DNA of 64,000 nt from Nonomuraea dietziae (GCF_014195505.1 NZ_JACIBV010000001.1:2976001-3040000), one strand, 5' to 3'. Counted from the first letter of the stretch, positions 17,128-26,227 are shown. The notes: a model not told the origin generated them from the letters alone. Numbers and translations: made by a program.

Positions 17128-19036
17128 CGCGCGGCCTGCCGCCTCGCCCCTGCCTGCTGCCTCGACCCTGCCTCTCCCCTCGCACCTGCCTGTCGCCTCG
17201 CACCTGGGCCTCCGTACGGCCCCGTCCCGCCCGGCGCCCCTTCCCTACCGGGCGCCGCTGCCCTCCCTCCAAGCGCCGCTGATCCCTCACCTGCGGGCGT
17301 TCGGAGCGTCCGCCTCGCTCCTCCGCGCCCACGTCCGAGTAGGCCAGCCGGAGACCCCGCGCCTCACGACCGACCGGCAGGCCGGTGGATCGGACGGCTC
17401 GCGAGTCGTCACCCACACGCGAAAACATCTTCCCCTCAGCATTGGCGGGCGAGCGGGCTTGCCGAACGGCTCCCGCACCGGCTCGCAGACGCGCCCACCA
17501 GCCCGACCTCACCCCTTCGCCGACCGGCCGGCGGCTGGGCCGACCGGTGCCCGCGTCACCGCGAGATCGCGAGGTCCACCGGCCTCCTCTGGCCTCCTCG
17601 TCGCCCGGCGGGCGCGTCGATCCGCCGTCCCGCACCTTCGCGATTCCCCTGGGCCCACTCGTCACCGCCCCCAGCCGTTCCGTTCTGCCCCCCGTACCGG
17701 GTTCGCGTCGCGGCCGCACCGGCTCCTGGCTCGCGCCGCCTTGCAGTACCCGCAACCGCCTGTCCTCCGACCGGCCTGCCCCCGTCACAGGACGCTCCTC
17801 ACCTCGCCCCCCGCCATGCCGACGAGCGCCCGCACGGCGCCCCCGCCGTTCCGACTCGACCTCGTCCACCGTGCTACGACGCTTCTCGTACGGCCCGGCC
17901 TCCCCCACCGTCCCGCGCTCTCTGCCGTACGGCCTGGCCTCCCCCACCGTGCTGCGCTCTCTGCCGTACGGCCTGGTCACCGTGCTGCAACCTCCCCCGT
18001 ACGGCCCTCCCGCCTCCCGCGCCCCTCGGCCTCCGCGGTCAGGCCCGACCTTGCCCCTCGCTTCGCCACCTTCGCCATCCCGCCCCGTCTCCTCTCTTGC
18101 CCTGCGGCCTCCCCCGTCCGACGCCGTGTCCCCCCTCCCCCAGTGGCCTCCGCCACCCCGCTCCCCCGCATCCCGCGCTCCGCGACCTGCGCCATCCCGC
18201 TCCCCCTCACCCCGTCCTTCATGGCCTCCGTCAACGCGCGCCCACCGGCCCGGTCCTGCGCGACCGCCGCCATCTCCTACCGTCGCACTGCTCGCCCCGC
18301 GACCCCCGCCATCACGTACCGCCGCGTCCCGTTCTGCACGACTACCGCCGTCACGCACCGTCGGGCCCCTTGCCCCGCGACCCCCGTCAGCACGCTCGGC
18401 CCCACCCCGTTCTGCCCGGCCTCCGTCATCGCGGTCGCGCCCATCCCGTCCTGCGCGACCGCCGCCGTCACGTACCGCCGCGCCCCTCGCCCCGCGACCT
18501 CCGCCATCCCGCTCCGCATCACCACGTCCTGCCCGGCCTCCGTCAACGCGCTTCCACTCGCCCCGTCCTGCGCGACCGCCGCCGTCACGTACCGCCGCGC
18601 CCCTCGCCCCGCGACCTCCGCCATCCCGCTCCGCATCACCACGTCCTGCCCGGCCTCCGTCAACGCGCTTCCACTCGCCCCGTCCTGCGCGACCCCCGCC
18701 ATCCCGCACCGCCGCGTCCCTCGCCCCGCGACTCCCGTCAACACGCTCCGCCGTGGCACTCTCTCTGCGGCCTTCACCGTCCGGGTCGGGCTCCTGCCAT
18801 GCCCGGCGGGCTTTCCCGTACGCCCCGGTCTCGCCCCGCACCCCGTGGCCGCCCCCTTGCGGCGGCGCGCCCTGCCTCGACCTGGCGCCTTCGCCGTACC
18901 GTTCTGCGGCTTCTGCGCGCCTTAGCCCATCCGGCTCCGGACCCACGCCACCAGGCGCACTCGGCGTCTCAGCGGCAGCAGGGGCCGGGTCGGCGCGACC
19001 TCGGCCTCTGGGAACGGCCTGACGGTCGTGCTCCAT
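16928..19036 (-). other. Open region that could extend the LysM protein (Arg/Gly-rich)
   Basis: The LysM frame has no stop from 16622 up to beyond 19036, where an ATG (MEHDRQAVPRGRG) offers an 804-residue protein: a long disordered Arg/Gly/Asp domain containing the 39-bp array, then the membrane helix and LysM. Against it, third-position G/C falls to about 60-65% in this frame, the ATG has no ribosome site, and other frames on both strands are open too, as expected in such GC-rich repeats. I see no other gene in 17128-19036. Confidence 0.3.
17852..18781. repeat. 39-bp minisatellite array, about 24 units
   Basis: The interval divides into 24 consecutive units. Twenty from 18002 to 18781 are exactly 39 bp without an indel, one below them is 33 bp (an in-frame loss of 6), and three more are 39 bp. 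Two neighbouring 117-bp blocks (three units each, starting 18448 and 18565) are almost identical, indicating recent higher-order duplication. Read on the minus strand the unit encodes D-G-G-G-R-x-x-R-x-x-x-x-R, in frame with the LysM protein downstream. Read on the plus strand it gives Pro/Ala/Ser/Arg-rich sequence with about 95% G/C third positions, so strand choice is unresolved. Confidence 0.85.
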
Positions 19037-19436
19037 GGGCGGGTCGCAGGCCGTACCGGCGAATGAGCGAGTTGGCGGCACCAGACGGAGGCGGCGCGCG
19101 CCCTCGGGGGCGCGCCGGCGCTCCTCTCTCGTGATGTCGGCGATCAGGGTGAGTTGGCTGTCTTGGCTGGTTGAATCTGTGCTTGTGGTCGCCCGCACTG
19201 ATGACCTCCCGCCACCGTCGACCCATGGAAAAGGTCGAATAAAGATCAGCGAATCGAACACGGTGTCGATCGAACTCCCGTACGATGTTGTACACCACGT
19301 CGCCGTCGATTTCGAGGAAGACTCGAACAAATGTTTGAAGTTGATCTCCATTGGCGGTACGGTCGCTGTGTGCGACATGAAGACCACGGACCGGAAGGCG
19401 CGCCGATGAAGCGGGCCGCCGGGCGAGGAGGAGAGC
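19037..19436 (+). promoter_or_regulatory. lexA upstream region
   Basis: The 400 bp before lexA contain no convincing gene. They are less GC-rich than the surroundings, carry the LexA boxes listed separately, and end in GGAGGAG seven nucleotides before the lexA ATG. Confidence 0.6.
19255..19338 (+). promoter_or_regulatory. LexA (SOS) boxes controlling lexA
   Basis: TCGAACTCCCGTACGA (19270-19285) and TCGAACAAATGTTTGA (19323-19338) each differ at one position from the actinobacterial SOS palindrome CGAAC-N4-GTTCG with its flanking T and A. A weaker third site (CGAACACGGTGTCG, 19255-19268) directly adjoins the first. They fit autoregulation of lexA. Confidence 0.78.
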
Positions 19437-20144
19437 ATGAGCGAGCGGAGTGACGACAACGGCGTCAGCGACCTTGCGGTTCGCCGTCGCGACTCCCTGG
19501 GCCTGACGCCCAGGCAACGCAAGATCCTTGAGGTGATCCGCGACTCGGTGCAGCAGCGGGGTTACCCGCCGTCCATGCGCGAGATCGGCGAGGCTGTGCA
19601 GCTGACGAGCACGTCCAGCGTCTCGCACCAGCTGACGGCGTTGCAGCGCAAGGGCTATCTGAGGCGTGATCCACATCGGCCCCGCGCTCTTGAGGTCAGG
19701 CTGCCCGGCGAGCCGGTGCTGTGGGTCGACCCCGACGGCGGCGAGGACGAAGCCCCGGTGAACAGGCCGACTGCGGCGTATGTTCCGCTGGTCGGGCGCA
19801 TCGCCGCCGGTGGTCCGATCTTGGCCGAGGAGAGCGTCGAGGACGTCTTCGCGCTACCCAAGCAGCTGGTCGGCGAGGGCACCCTCTTCCTCCTCCAGGT
19901 CACCGGTGACTCGATGATCGAGGCGGCTATCGCCGACGGTGACTGGGTGGTCGTACGGCAGCAGCCGGTTGCCGAGAGCGGCGACATCGTGGCGGCCATG
20001 ATCGATGGCGAGGCGACGGTGAAGACGTTCAAGCGCAAGGACGGCCATGTCTGGCTGGTCCCGCACAACTCCAACTACGACCCGATCCCCGGCGACGAGG
20101 CCAGCGTCCTGGGCAAGGTCGTCGCGGTTCTCCGCCGCCTCTAG
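19437..20144 (+). CDS. lexA: LexA repressor
   Basis: 235 residues. The winged helix reads [20 protein letters not shown]...[21 protein letters not shown]. The autocleavage site is in GRIAAGGP, with the Ala-Gly bond, the catalytic Ser in TGDSM and the Lys in ATVKTF. LexA represses SOS genes until RecA filaments stimulate self-cleavage. The start has an excellent ribosome site, and SOS boxes upstream show autoregulation. The gene is divergent from the LysM-nrdR-nrdJ block, a conserved neighbourhood in actinobacteria. Confidence 0.97.
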   Translation: MSERSDDNGVSDLAVRRRDSLGLTPRQRKILEVIRDSVQQRGYPPSMREIGEAVQLTSTSSVSHQLTALQRKGYLRRDPHRPRALEVRLPGEPVLWVDPDGGEDEAPVNRPTAAYVPLVGRIAAGGPILAEESVEDVFALPKQLVGEGTLFLLQVTGDSMIEAAIADGDWVVVRQQPVAESGDIVAAMIDGEATVKTFKRKDGHVWLVPHNSNYDPIPGDEASVLGKVVAVLRRL

Positions 20145-20159
20145 CCGCGGGGCTCTCCA

Positions 20160-20200
20160 CCGCTCGATCGGCCTCTACTGGGAGATGGCCGATCGAGCGG
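20160..20200 (+). terminator. lexA terminator hairpin
   Basis: CCGCTCGATCGGCC and GGCCGATCGAGCGG form a perfect 14-bp stem with a 13-nt loop, starting 15 nt after the lexA stop. Confidence 0.75.
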
Positions 20201-20532
20201 CCCGTGGTGCATGCCGCACAGCTCTCCAAGTCCACGACCTTCAGCCGTTCGAGACGGCCGTGAGGCGTGGGTGTCGCACGCTCCTCGATCGCGAGGTCGT
20301 GAACTTTCGGCAATTCGATCGCCGGGCCAGGTTGGCTGGCTGCCCAGGCTCGGCGCTTGACGTGCGGCTTCCCCTCGTCCGAATGTCGCGCGAGCCCCGC
20401 AATCGAGTATCGCGATTGCTCGAGTATCTGCGAGCTCGGGTTGCTAGATCGCCACGCCGTTCCGACGGCCGATCGCACGGCTTCTTATTCATGTCGCGTA
20501 TCTCGCCCGCGTCTGAGCGTCGTGCGACCGCG
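20201..20532. other. Intergenic, no gene recognised
   Basis: Lower GC than the flanks and several stops in all frames. No ribosome sites, motifs or structured RNA were recognised. Confidence 0.5.
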
Positions 20533-20850
20533 GTTTGATCGAATGACGTATGAACAGCAAACGCGGCCTGCTCGGACGATGCCTGAGCCCTACATCCGCG
20601 ACGGTTCGCCAGTGCCTGAGGTGTCACGCGAACGCGGGCTGTCGTGTGCCATATGAGGTGGCAAGCGCGATCTGTTCGAACGGTGCCTGCGCGCTCAACA
20701 ACTCAGGCTGATCGACCAGTGTCTGAGGTGTCGTGCGAACGCGGTCGGATCGAACGGCGCATGAGGCAATGATCGTGGCCTGCTCGAACCGTGCCTGAGT
20801 GTTGCAATCTGGAGCTGTTCGAACGGCGTCGGGCACATGTCTCGGCAGCG
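20533..20850. repeat. Degenerate ~36-bp tandem repeat, about nine units
   Basis: Nine diverged head-to-tail units of 33-38 bp share the skeleton CTGNTCGAACGGTGCCTGAG followed by a GYGCGAACGCGG-like part. Examples start near 20568, 20600, 20672, 20708, 20745 and 20780. Unit length and sequence vary, unlike CRISPR repeats. Confidence 0.65.
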
Positions 20851-20948
20851 TGCACGCGGAGCGCCGGGTGATGCCGCCCTTGAGACGGCGGGTTGGGCGT
20901 CGGTGAGGTGGCGGCTCACGCAGGATCTCGCAGGCTGGCATGCCTGTC

Positions 20949-21058
20949 CGGTCAACCCATGGCTGACATGAGAGGCCACCTCGCGGTCGGTCAATGGCTG
21001 GCATGGGCGTCCACGTCGCGGTCGGTCAATGGCTGGCATGGGAGTCCGTCTCACAGTC
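20949..21058. repeat. 35-bp tandem repeat, three copies
   Basis: Three direct copies of a unit CGGTCAATGGCTGGCATGGG plus 15 nt begin at 20949, 20988 and 21023. The last two are the best conserved and exactly 35 bp apart. Confidence 0.7.
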
Positions 21059-21712
21059 AGCCATCGGGTACGGCACGAGCCGAGAGGTCGCCGAAGATCT
21101 CGCCCTCGTCGACGGCGAACGAGACATCGTCCGCCGCCTCCCGGTCGCGAGACCGTTGCGCGCGCGTGTCGCGCCTCGCGCCGAGCGCATGGCCGCGCAT
21201 CGCTCGCGGCATCGGAGCGCGCAGTCTTGGGTCGCTCGATCGGTCCTCCGGCGGGGGCGGCCGATCGGGCGGCCCATCTCACTCGACTCTCGAGGATCCA
21301 GCGACCCTCGTGATCACTCAGTGCAGGTCGCCGAGTCCTGCTGGAGTGGACGCGGCAACTTTGGCTACCACTCTCCCGCACGGATGACCGTCGAGGCAGA
21401 TCGTGCGCAAGGCGCTCGGCCCGGTTGGGCTCGCGGTGATCGCCCCGCCGCTGGGTGGTGGAGCCCCCTTTCTACCCTGACTGACGGCCCACCGTCGGCT
21501 GGCCCGCGACTACGGAACTCTCCCCACGAGCTCTGCAGCAATGATCCGTTGAACTGCGATCAGCGGCATGGATCACCGTCCTGCGCCGGGCCGTGCCGCC
21601 GTACGTCGGCAGGCAGGTGCCCTTCCCTGGCCCCTACTAGCTGAGCGCCAGTTGCTGCGGCCACGCTAGCGCGCGGCGACTGCTGTGTGGCGGTCCCCGC
21701 TATGCTGCGGCC
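21059..21712. other. Intergenic, no gene recognised
   Basis: No supported gene. It contains one copy (21375-21395) of a 21-bp sequence found again at 24997-25017. The promoter of the HAD gene must lie near its right end. Confidence 0.5.
21375..21395. repeat. 21-bp dispersed repeat, copy 1
   Basis: Identical over 21 bp, with CGCACGGATGACCGTCGAG at its core, to 24997-25017. Both copies are intergenic and bracket the HAD and GH6 genes in the same orientation. Confidence 0.6.
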
Positions 21713-22222
21713 GTGCCGGATTCCTCGGACCGCCCGCTCCTGTTCCTCGACGTGGACGGCCCCCTCATTCCATTCGGGACGCCCGAACCGCACCCAGGTG
21801 AGCACGTAGGCGACCGGGCAGCGCCGCAGCCGCTGCCAGCAGGGGTGAACCCACTGCTGGCCAGGATCGATTCCCGACACGGGGTGCGGTTGTCGGCGTT
21901 GCCGTGCGATCTCGTGTGGGCGACGACCTGGATGGCCGATGCGAACGAAGTGATCAGTCCGTTGCTCGGCCTACCCGAGCTACCGGTGATGGACTGGCCG
22001 GATCTGGAAGAGGAGGGGCCGCTGCACTGGAAAACCCGTGGACTGGTCGATTGGGCGGCCGGACGCCCGTTCGTTTGGGTCGACGACGAGATCACTGACA
22101 TTGATCGCACGTGGGTATACGAACACCACCACGGGCAGGCGCTCCTGCACCGCGTTGATCCTCGTCGTGGTCTCACGCACCCCGACTTCGTCGCGATCGC
22201 CGACTGGTTGGCACGGCTATAG
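21713..22222 (+). CDS. HAD-domain protein (Swiss Army Knife RNA-repair type HAD)
   Basis: 169 residues with the HAD motifs: LFLDVDGPL (motif I, two catalytic Asp), WATTW (motif II Thr) and FVWVDDEI (motif IV, paired Asp). The small size and the early LDVDGPLIPFG resemble the stand-alone HAD domains related to those of Swiss-Army-Knife RNA-repair proteins, which are common in actinomycetes as single genes; the substrate is unknown. GTG 21713 is the only reasonable start ahead of motif I. It sits alone in a gene-poor, repeat-rich stretch. Confidence 0.8.
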   Translation: MPDSSDRPLLFLDVDGPLIPFGTPEPHPGEHVGDRAAPQPLPAGVNPLLARIDSRHGVRLSALPCDLVWATTWMADANEVISPLLGLPELPVMDWPDLEEEGPLHWKTRGLVDWAAGRPFVWVDDEITDIDRTWVYEHHHGQALLHRVDPRRGLTHPDFVAIADWLARL

Positions 22223-22548
22223 CCGATCCGGTCGCGGCCCCCCTGCCGCCTGGGACGAGTGTCACAAAGGCTTCTCGCAAACGTTCCCAGTCCTCGTCGG
22301 ACAGGCTGCTCTCGAGCGAGGGCGACTCGGGAAGGGCAGGTGGGAACGACTCGGCTCGAGGCGCGGGTCATCGGCACTGAACAGGCTCAGACCTCCATGG
22401 CCGACCAGACATGCAGGACGCCCCGCGTCGGCGAGCTCACCGGGTGGGGACGGCTGACCTGGCTGGATAGCTGATGAAGCCGTGTTTCACATCAACGACA
22501 AGAGCGCCGCTTGACGGCCAGGCGTGGAGCGAGAGCCGATCTCCCAAA
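22223..22548. other. Intergenic, no gene recognised
   Basis: Nothing supported by ribosome site, codon use or motif. Confidence 0.5.
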
Positions 22549-22740
22549 TGAGCCGGTCGCCCGGTGGGCGGGTCACCTCAAGTGAGGTCATGCGAAGTGA
22601 GCCGGTCGCCCCATTGGGCCGGGAACCCAACTGGGGCGGGAACCCAAACGGGGCGGGAACCCACAGTGAGCTGGTCGCCCAGCAAGCCGGGTACCCCGAG
22701 CGAGCCCAGGCACCGGTAGCGGGCTGGGTACCTACAGTGC
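22549..22740. repeat. Degenerate 17-bp tandem repeats
   Basis: Three consecutive 17-bp units of the type GGGGCGGGAACCCAAAC occupy 22616-22666. They are flanked by looser copies and by three occurrences of TGAGCYGGTCGCCC. The repeats have no spacers. Confidence 0.65.
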
Positions 22741-22910
22741 CTCGGCATTTTCCCGAAGCCGCGCTCGGGAGCAAGCCCGTGCTCGGCTGCTGCGCCCTGC
22801 CGTCCTGCGAAGACCGCCGGACGTGCGCTCCCTCGGCTGAGCAACATGGCGGTGCCCCCGGCCGGCGCGGCGCATACCGGAGACGCGCCCACTCCTCGAG
22901 CGAGCACACC

Positions 22911-23012
22911 CTGGAGGACCGCATCGAGGCCGAGCTCGCGCTGGGCGCCGACCTCGACCTGCTCCCCGAGCTCGAAGCGCAGTGGTTCCTGCGCGAGCCC
23001 TCGGCGGACCGC
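22911..23012 (+). pseudogene. Remnant of a SARP/AfsR-type BTAD domain
   Basis: One frame reads LEDRIEAELALGADLDLLPE then LEAQWFLREPSADR, closely resembling the helix-turn-helix repeat start of the bacterial transcriptional activator domain (typically E-x-R-I-E-A-D-L-A-L-G-x-H-x-E-L-V-P-E-L-E). No winged-helix domain precedes it and the frame ends soon after, so it looks like a fossil of a pathway-type regulator. Confidence 0.5.
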
Positions 23013-23099
23013 TGCATTCCACAAAAGGTCACGGAAGCGGTTAAATCCTGTGATATTGGATCACCGACATGACGTTGGAATCCAGAAGGGACGCATTTC

Positions 23100-24581
23100 G
23101 TGCGATTGTTAACCCGCCTGATGGCGGTCACCGCCTCGACGGTGACCGTGCTGTCGGTGACAGCCGCCGTCTCCGCCGCCGCGGTTCCCGAACTCGTGGT
23201 CAACGGCACCTTCGGCAGCGGTACCGCTCCCTGGTGGAAGTCCGCCAACACCACGATGGCCCTGGACGCGGAGCGTCTGCGCGTCAACGTCCCGGGCGGC
23301 ACCGCCAACCCGTGGGACGCCATGATCGGCCATAACGACATCAAGCTGACCAGCGGCAAGGCCTACAAGCTGTCGTTCGACGCCTCGGCTTCCGCTCCGG
23401 TCACCGCGGTCACGACCGTCCAGCTCGCGAACTCCCCGTACACCAACACGCTGACCAAGACGATCTCGCTCACCACGACGAGCAAGCGCTTCAGCTTCCC
23501 GTTCACCTCAAGCCTGAGCACGTCGGGCGGTCAGGTGTCGTTCCAGCTGGGCAAGAACGCGGGCTTCAGCTTCTACCTGGACAACGTCTCGCTGACCGAG
23601 ACGTCATCGACATCACCATCCCCTTCTCCCTCCCCCACGACGACACCCACGACGTCTCCTACGACGTCTCCTACGACGACGCCGAAGCCGGAGGAGCCGG
23701 GCTCAGGGCCGGTCGCCATGACCGACGGCTTCTATGTCGATCCGCAGTCCAATCCGGCGATCTGGGTGCGCGCCAACGCGGGAGACTCCAGGGCGGCGCG
23801 CATCAAGTCGTCGATCTCGGACAAGCCGATGGCGCGCTGGTTCGGCAACTGGAGCGGCGACGTCGGCGCGGCGGTCTCCCGTCACGTGGCCGCCGCCGAT
23901 GCCGCGAACAAGCTCCCGGTCCTGGTGGCCTACAACATCCCCGGTCGCGACGCCTGTGGCGGCCACTCTGGCGGCGGCGCGGGCAGTGAGTCGGCGTACA
24001 AGACGTGGATCTCCGCGTTCGCTTCCGGGATCGGCAACCGCCCGGCGATCGTCGTCATCGAGCCCGACTCCCTCGGCGACTTCGGCTGCATGACCGACAC
24101 CGCCATCCAGGCCCGTAACCGCATGCTGGTGTACGCCACCCAGCAGTTCCGCGACAAGGCCCCCAACGCGTGGGCCTACCTCGACGGCGGCAACGCCGGC
24201 TGGGTCGCGGCGGGGACGATGGCCACCCGCCTGAAGAACGCGGGCGTCGGCAACATCCGCGGCTTCTCGGTGAACGTCTCCAACTACTACACGACCGCCC
24301 AGTCGGCCACCTACGCGAGCTCGGTCAAGGCGTCGCTCGGCGGCACCGCCACGTTCGTGATCGACACCAGCCGCAACGGCAACGGCTCCAACGGGGAGTG
24401 GTGCAACCCCGCGGGCCGCAAGCTCGGGACCCCCACCCAGCTCGGCGGTGGCGGCGGAGCCGAGATGCTGCTGTGGGTGAAGATTCCCGGCGACTCCGAC
24501 GGCAACTGCGGCATCGCGCCGAACGTCCCCGCCGGCCAGTTCAGCCCGGCCATCGCCATCCGCCTGATCGACGGCACCTGA
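23100..24581 (+). CDS. Secreted GH6 cellulase (CBM - linker - GH6)
   Basis: 493 residues: signal peptide (1-27), an N-terminal CBM4/9-like beta-sandwich (about 30-168, starting ELVVNGTFGSGTAPWW and ending FSFYLDNVSL), a Ser/Pro/Thr linker (170-203), then a family 6 glycoside hydrolase. The GH6 part shows the catalytic-acid motif YNIPGRDACGGHSGG (near 278), VIEPDSLGDFGC (near 319) and DTSRNGNG (near 421). It cleaves beta-1,4-glucan with inversion. N-terminal placement of a CBM4/9-type module with GH6 is less usual than CBM2. AGAAGGGA lies eight nucleotides before the GTG start. A terminator follows. Confidence 0.93.
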   Translation: MRLLTRLMAVTASTVTVLSVTAAVSAAAVPELVVNGTFGSGTAPWWKSANTTMALDAERLRVNVPGGTANPWDAMIGHNDIKLTSGKAYKLSFDASASAPVTAVTTVQLANSPYTNTLTKTISLTTTSKRFSFPFTSSLSTSGGQVSFQLGKNAGFSFYLDNVSLTETSSTSPSPSPSPTTTPTTSPTTSPTTTPKPEEPGSGPVAMTDGFYVDPQSNPAIWVRANAGDSRAARIKSSISDKPMARWFGNWSGDVGAAVSRHVAAADAANKLPVLVAYNIPGRDACGGHSGGGAGSESAYKTWISAFASGIGNRPAIVVIEPDSLGDFGCMTDTAIQARNRMLVYATQQFRDKAPNAWAYLDGGNAGWVAAGTMATRLKNAGVGNIRGFSVNVSNYYTTAQSATYASSVKASLGGTATFVIDTSRNGNGSNGEWCNPAGRKLGTPTQLGGGGGAEMLLWVKIPGDSDGNCGIAPNVPAGQFSPAIAIRLIDGT

Positions 24582-24594
24582 CCAACTCGTGAGC

Positions 24595-24622
24595 GCCCGG
24601 CCCGCGCGGGAGCGGGTCGGGC
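24595..24622 (+). terminator. Terminator after the GH6 gene
   Basis: GCCCGGCCCGC and GCGGGTCGGGC pair with one mismatch over 11 bp, 14 nt after the stop codon. Confidence 0.6.
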
Positions 24623-24723
24623 CATCCTCCCCCATTCGGTTCGGAACCCGTCAGACCGCCCTGATGCGGACGCCGAGAACCCGGTTCTTCAGCCGGCGAG
24701 TCAACGGCCTGGGCTGATCTCGC

Positions 24724-24969
24724 TCAGACCGCGGAACCGCCAAGCCCATCGTCGCGACCTCGAGCAGCCCGCTGCTCTGCTTCTCGCTCGTGCCGCGCCC
24801 GTTCGGTCGCGACACGTTCCCTGAGCTGCCGGTCCTCGGCCTCGCGAGGAGAGGGGATCCGGCTCCGCCTGTCGTGCTTGAGCGCCAGCCGGATCGCCCC
24901 GTAGATGACCAGGAAGAGCACCACCATCGAGAACAGCCAGCCGATCACGCCACCCGGATCGATGCCCAT
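24724..24969 (-). CDS. Small single-pass membrane protein, unknown
   Basis: 81 residues: a short Gly/Pro N-terminus, one membrane segment (VIGWLFSMVVLFLVIYGAIRLAL), then a charged, probably helical tail rich in Glu and Arg (REAEDRQLRERVATERARHE), likely coiled coil in the cytoplasm. GGAGG seven nucleotides before the ATG at 24969 supports a real gene. No family is recognised beyond a general SHOCT-like layout. Confidence 0.6.
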   Translation of the reverse strand: MGIDPGGVIGWLFSMVVLFLVIYGAIRLALKHDRRSRIPSPREAEDRQLRERVATERARHEREAEQRAARGRDDGLGGSAV

Positions 24970-24996
24970 GCCCGTGCCTCCGTCGCAGCTGCTCCA

Positions 24997-25017
24997 CCCG
25001 CACGGATGACCGTCGAG
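24997..25017. repeat. 21-bp dispersed repeat, copy 2
   Basis: Same 21 bp as 21375-21395. It lies between the small membrane protein gene and the aminotransferase gene. Confidence 0.6.
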
Positions 25018-25085
25018 CGTGAGAAGTACCTGATCATCTCCTCGACCGTGACCCTGGGCAAGCCGGAAAGGACAATTCGTGCGTC

Positions 25086-26174
25086 GTGGGTGACACTGAT
25101 CAGGTGGACGAAACCATCCGTAGGCCCCCCAAGGACGGTCTGAAGTGGGCCGGCGCCGGGCCGGACGTCATCGCCTGCTGGATCGCCGACATGGACTTCC
25201 CCACCGCCCCCGAGATCGTCGAAGCCCTTCAGCGGCGTGCGCGCGGCGATCTCGGCTACCCCGCCTGGGCCGCTGAGCCCCAGGCCGGCCCCCTGGCCGA
25301 GGCGTTCGCCGAGCGGATGCTGGTCACGTACGGCTGGGACGCGGAGCCGTCGTGGGTGCGCTCGTTCTCCGACCTCAACCAGGCGCTCCAGGTGATGCTC
25401 CACCTCACCACCGGATCCGGAGACACCGTCGCCATGCACGCCCCCGCCTACCCGCCGTTCCTCGGCACGATCGCGGAGATGGGCCGCCGCCTGCGCACCG
25501 ACGTGTCCGATCTGAGCGGATGCCGTGCGCTCGTCCTGGTCAACCCGCACAACCCCACGGGCAAGGTCTTCAGCAGACCGGAGCTCGTCGCGCTCGCCGA
25601 GCAGGCCGAGCGGCACGACCTGGTCGTCATCGCCGACGAGGTGCATGCCGACCTCGTCTACGCGCCTGGGCGACACATCCCTTTCGCCTCGATCCTCCCC
25701 GAGCGCACCATCACGCTGACCTCGGCCACCAAGGCCTTCAACCTGGGCGGCGTCCGCTGCGCACTGGCCCACATGGGCCCTCCGCGGGTGCGCGAGGCGC
25801 TCAGGGCGCAACCCTCCTTCCTGTACGGCGGAGCCAACGTCTTCGGCGTCGAGGCCACGGTCGCCGCCTGGCGGCACGCCGACGGATGGCTACGTGACAC
25901 CATGACCGTCCTCGACCGCAACCGGCGCCTGATCGCCGAGCGCCTGCCCGGATACGTGCCGCCCGAAGCCACCTACCTGGCGTGGCTGGACCTGGGGCGG
26001 CCGGGCATGGCGGAGGTGCTGGAACGCGAGGCGAAGATCATGGTGAGCGACGGCGCCGCCTTCGGGGCCGGAGGCGAGAGCTTCGTCCGGCTCAACTTCG
26101 CCACCTCGGAGGCCATCCTCACCGAGGTGCTGGACCGCCTGGACCGAGCCCGCTCCGCCGGTCTCCTGCGCTGA
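25086..26174 (+). CDS. MalY/PatB-type PLP-dependent C-S lyase/aminotransferase
   Basis: 362 residues of a fold-type I PLP enzyme. CWIADMDFPTAPEIVEAL is the hallmark opening of the MalY/PatB cystathionine beta-lyases. Further on are LVNPHNPTGKVF, the PLP-contacting Asp in VIADEVHADLVY, the Schiff-base Lys in TSATKAFNLGGVR, and the C-terminal Arg in FVRLNFAT. Family members cleave cystathionine or other S-conjugates, releasing thiol, pyruvate and ammonia. No sulfur-metabolism genes are adjacent. The GTG at 25086 is provisional; GTG 25104 is an alternative. Confidence 0.9.
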   Translation: MGDTDQVDETIRRPPKDGLKWAGAGPDVIACWIADMDFPTAPEIVEALQRRARGDLGYPAWAAEPQAGPLAEAFAERMLVTYGWDAEPSWVRSFSDLNQALQVMLHLTTGSGDTVAMHAPAYPPFLGTIAEMGRRLRTDVSDLSGCRALVLVNPHNPTGKVFSRPELVALAEQAERHDLVVIADEVHADLVYAPGRHIPFASILPERTITLTSATKAFNLGGVRCALAHMGPPRVREALRAQPSFLYGGANVFGVEATVAAWRHADGWLRDTMTVLDRNRRLIAERLPGYVPPEATYLAWLDLGRPGMAEVLEREAKIMVSDGAAFGAGGESFVRLNFATSEAILTEVLDRLDRARSAGLLR

Positions 26175-26187
26175 CCGCGCATGAGGG

Positions 26188-26221
26188 GGTCGCCCGTCAC
26201 CGGTGACGGTCACGGGCGACC
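26188..26221. terminator. Bidirectional terminator between aminotransferase and tricorn genes
   Basis: GGTCGCCCGT and ACGGGCGACC form a perfect 10-bp stem, with an inner CACCGGTG palindrome, in the 53-bp gap between two convergent genes. Confidence 0.7.
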
Positions 26222-26227
26222 GGGTCG

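Noticed and set aside
17096..18925. 609-codon plus-strand Pro/Ala/Ser-rich frame across the 39-bp array
   Set aside because: High third-position G/C, but no ribosome site, no domain, no signal peptide, and its start is antisense to a better supported small frame. Kept only as an alternative in the repeat entry.
16515..21058. Tandem arrays considered as CRISPR
   Set aside because: Units are contiguous and diverged, with no unique spacers and no cas genes.
20695..21381. 228-codon minus-strand frame downstream of lexA
   Set aside because: Arg/Ser/Pro-rich, crosses two repeat arrays, and has no ribosome site or motif.
22524..23072. 182-codon plus-strand frame as an intact gene
   Set aside because: Only its last third resembles a protein (BTAD); the first part is translated repeat. 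Recorded as a remnant.
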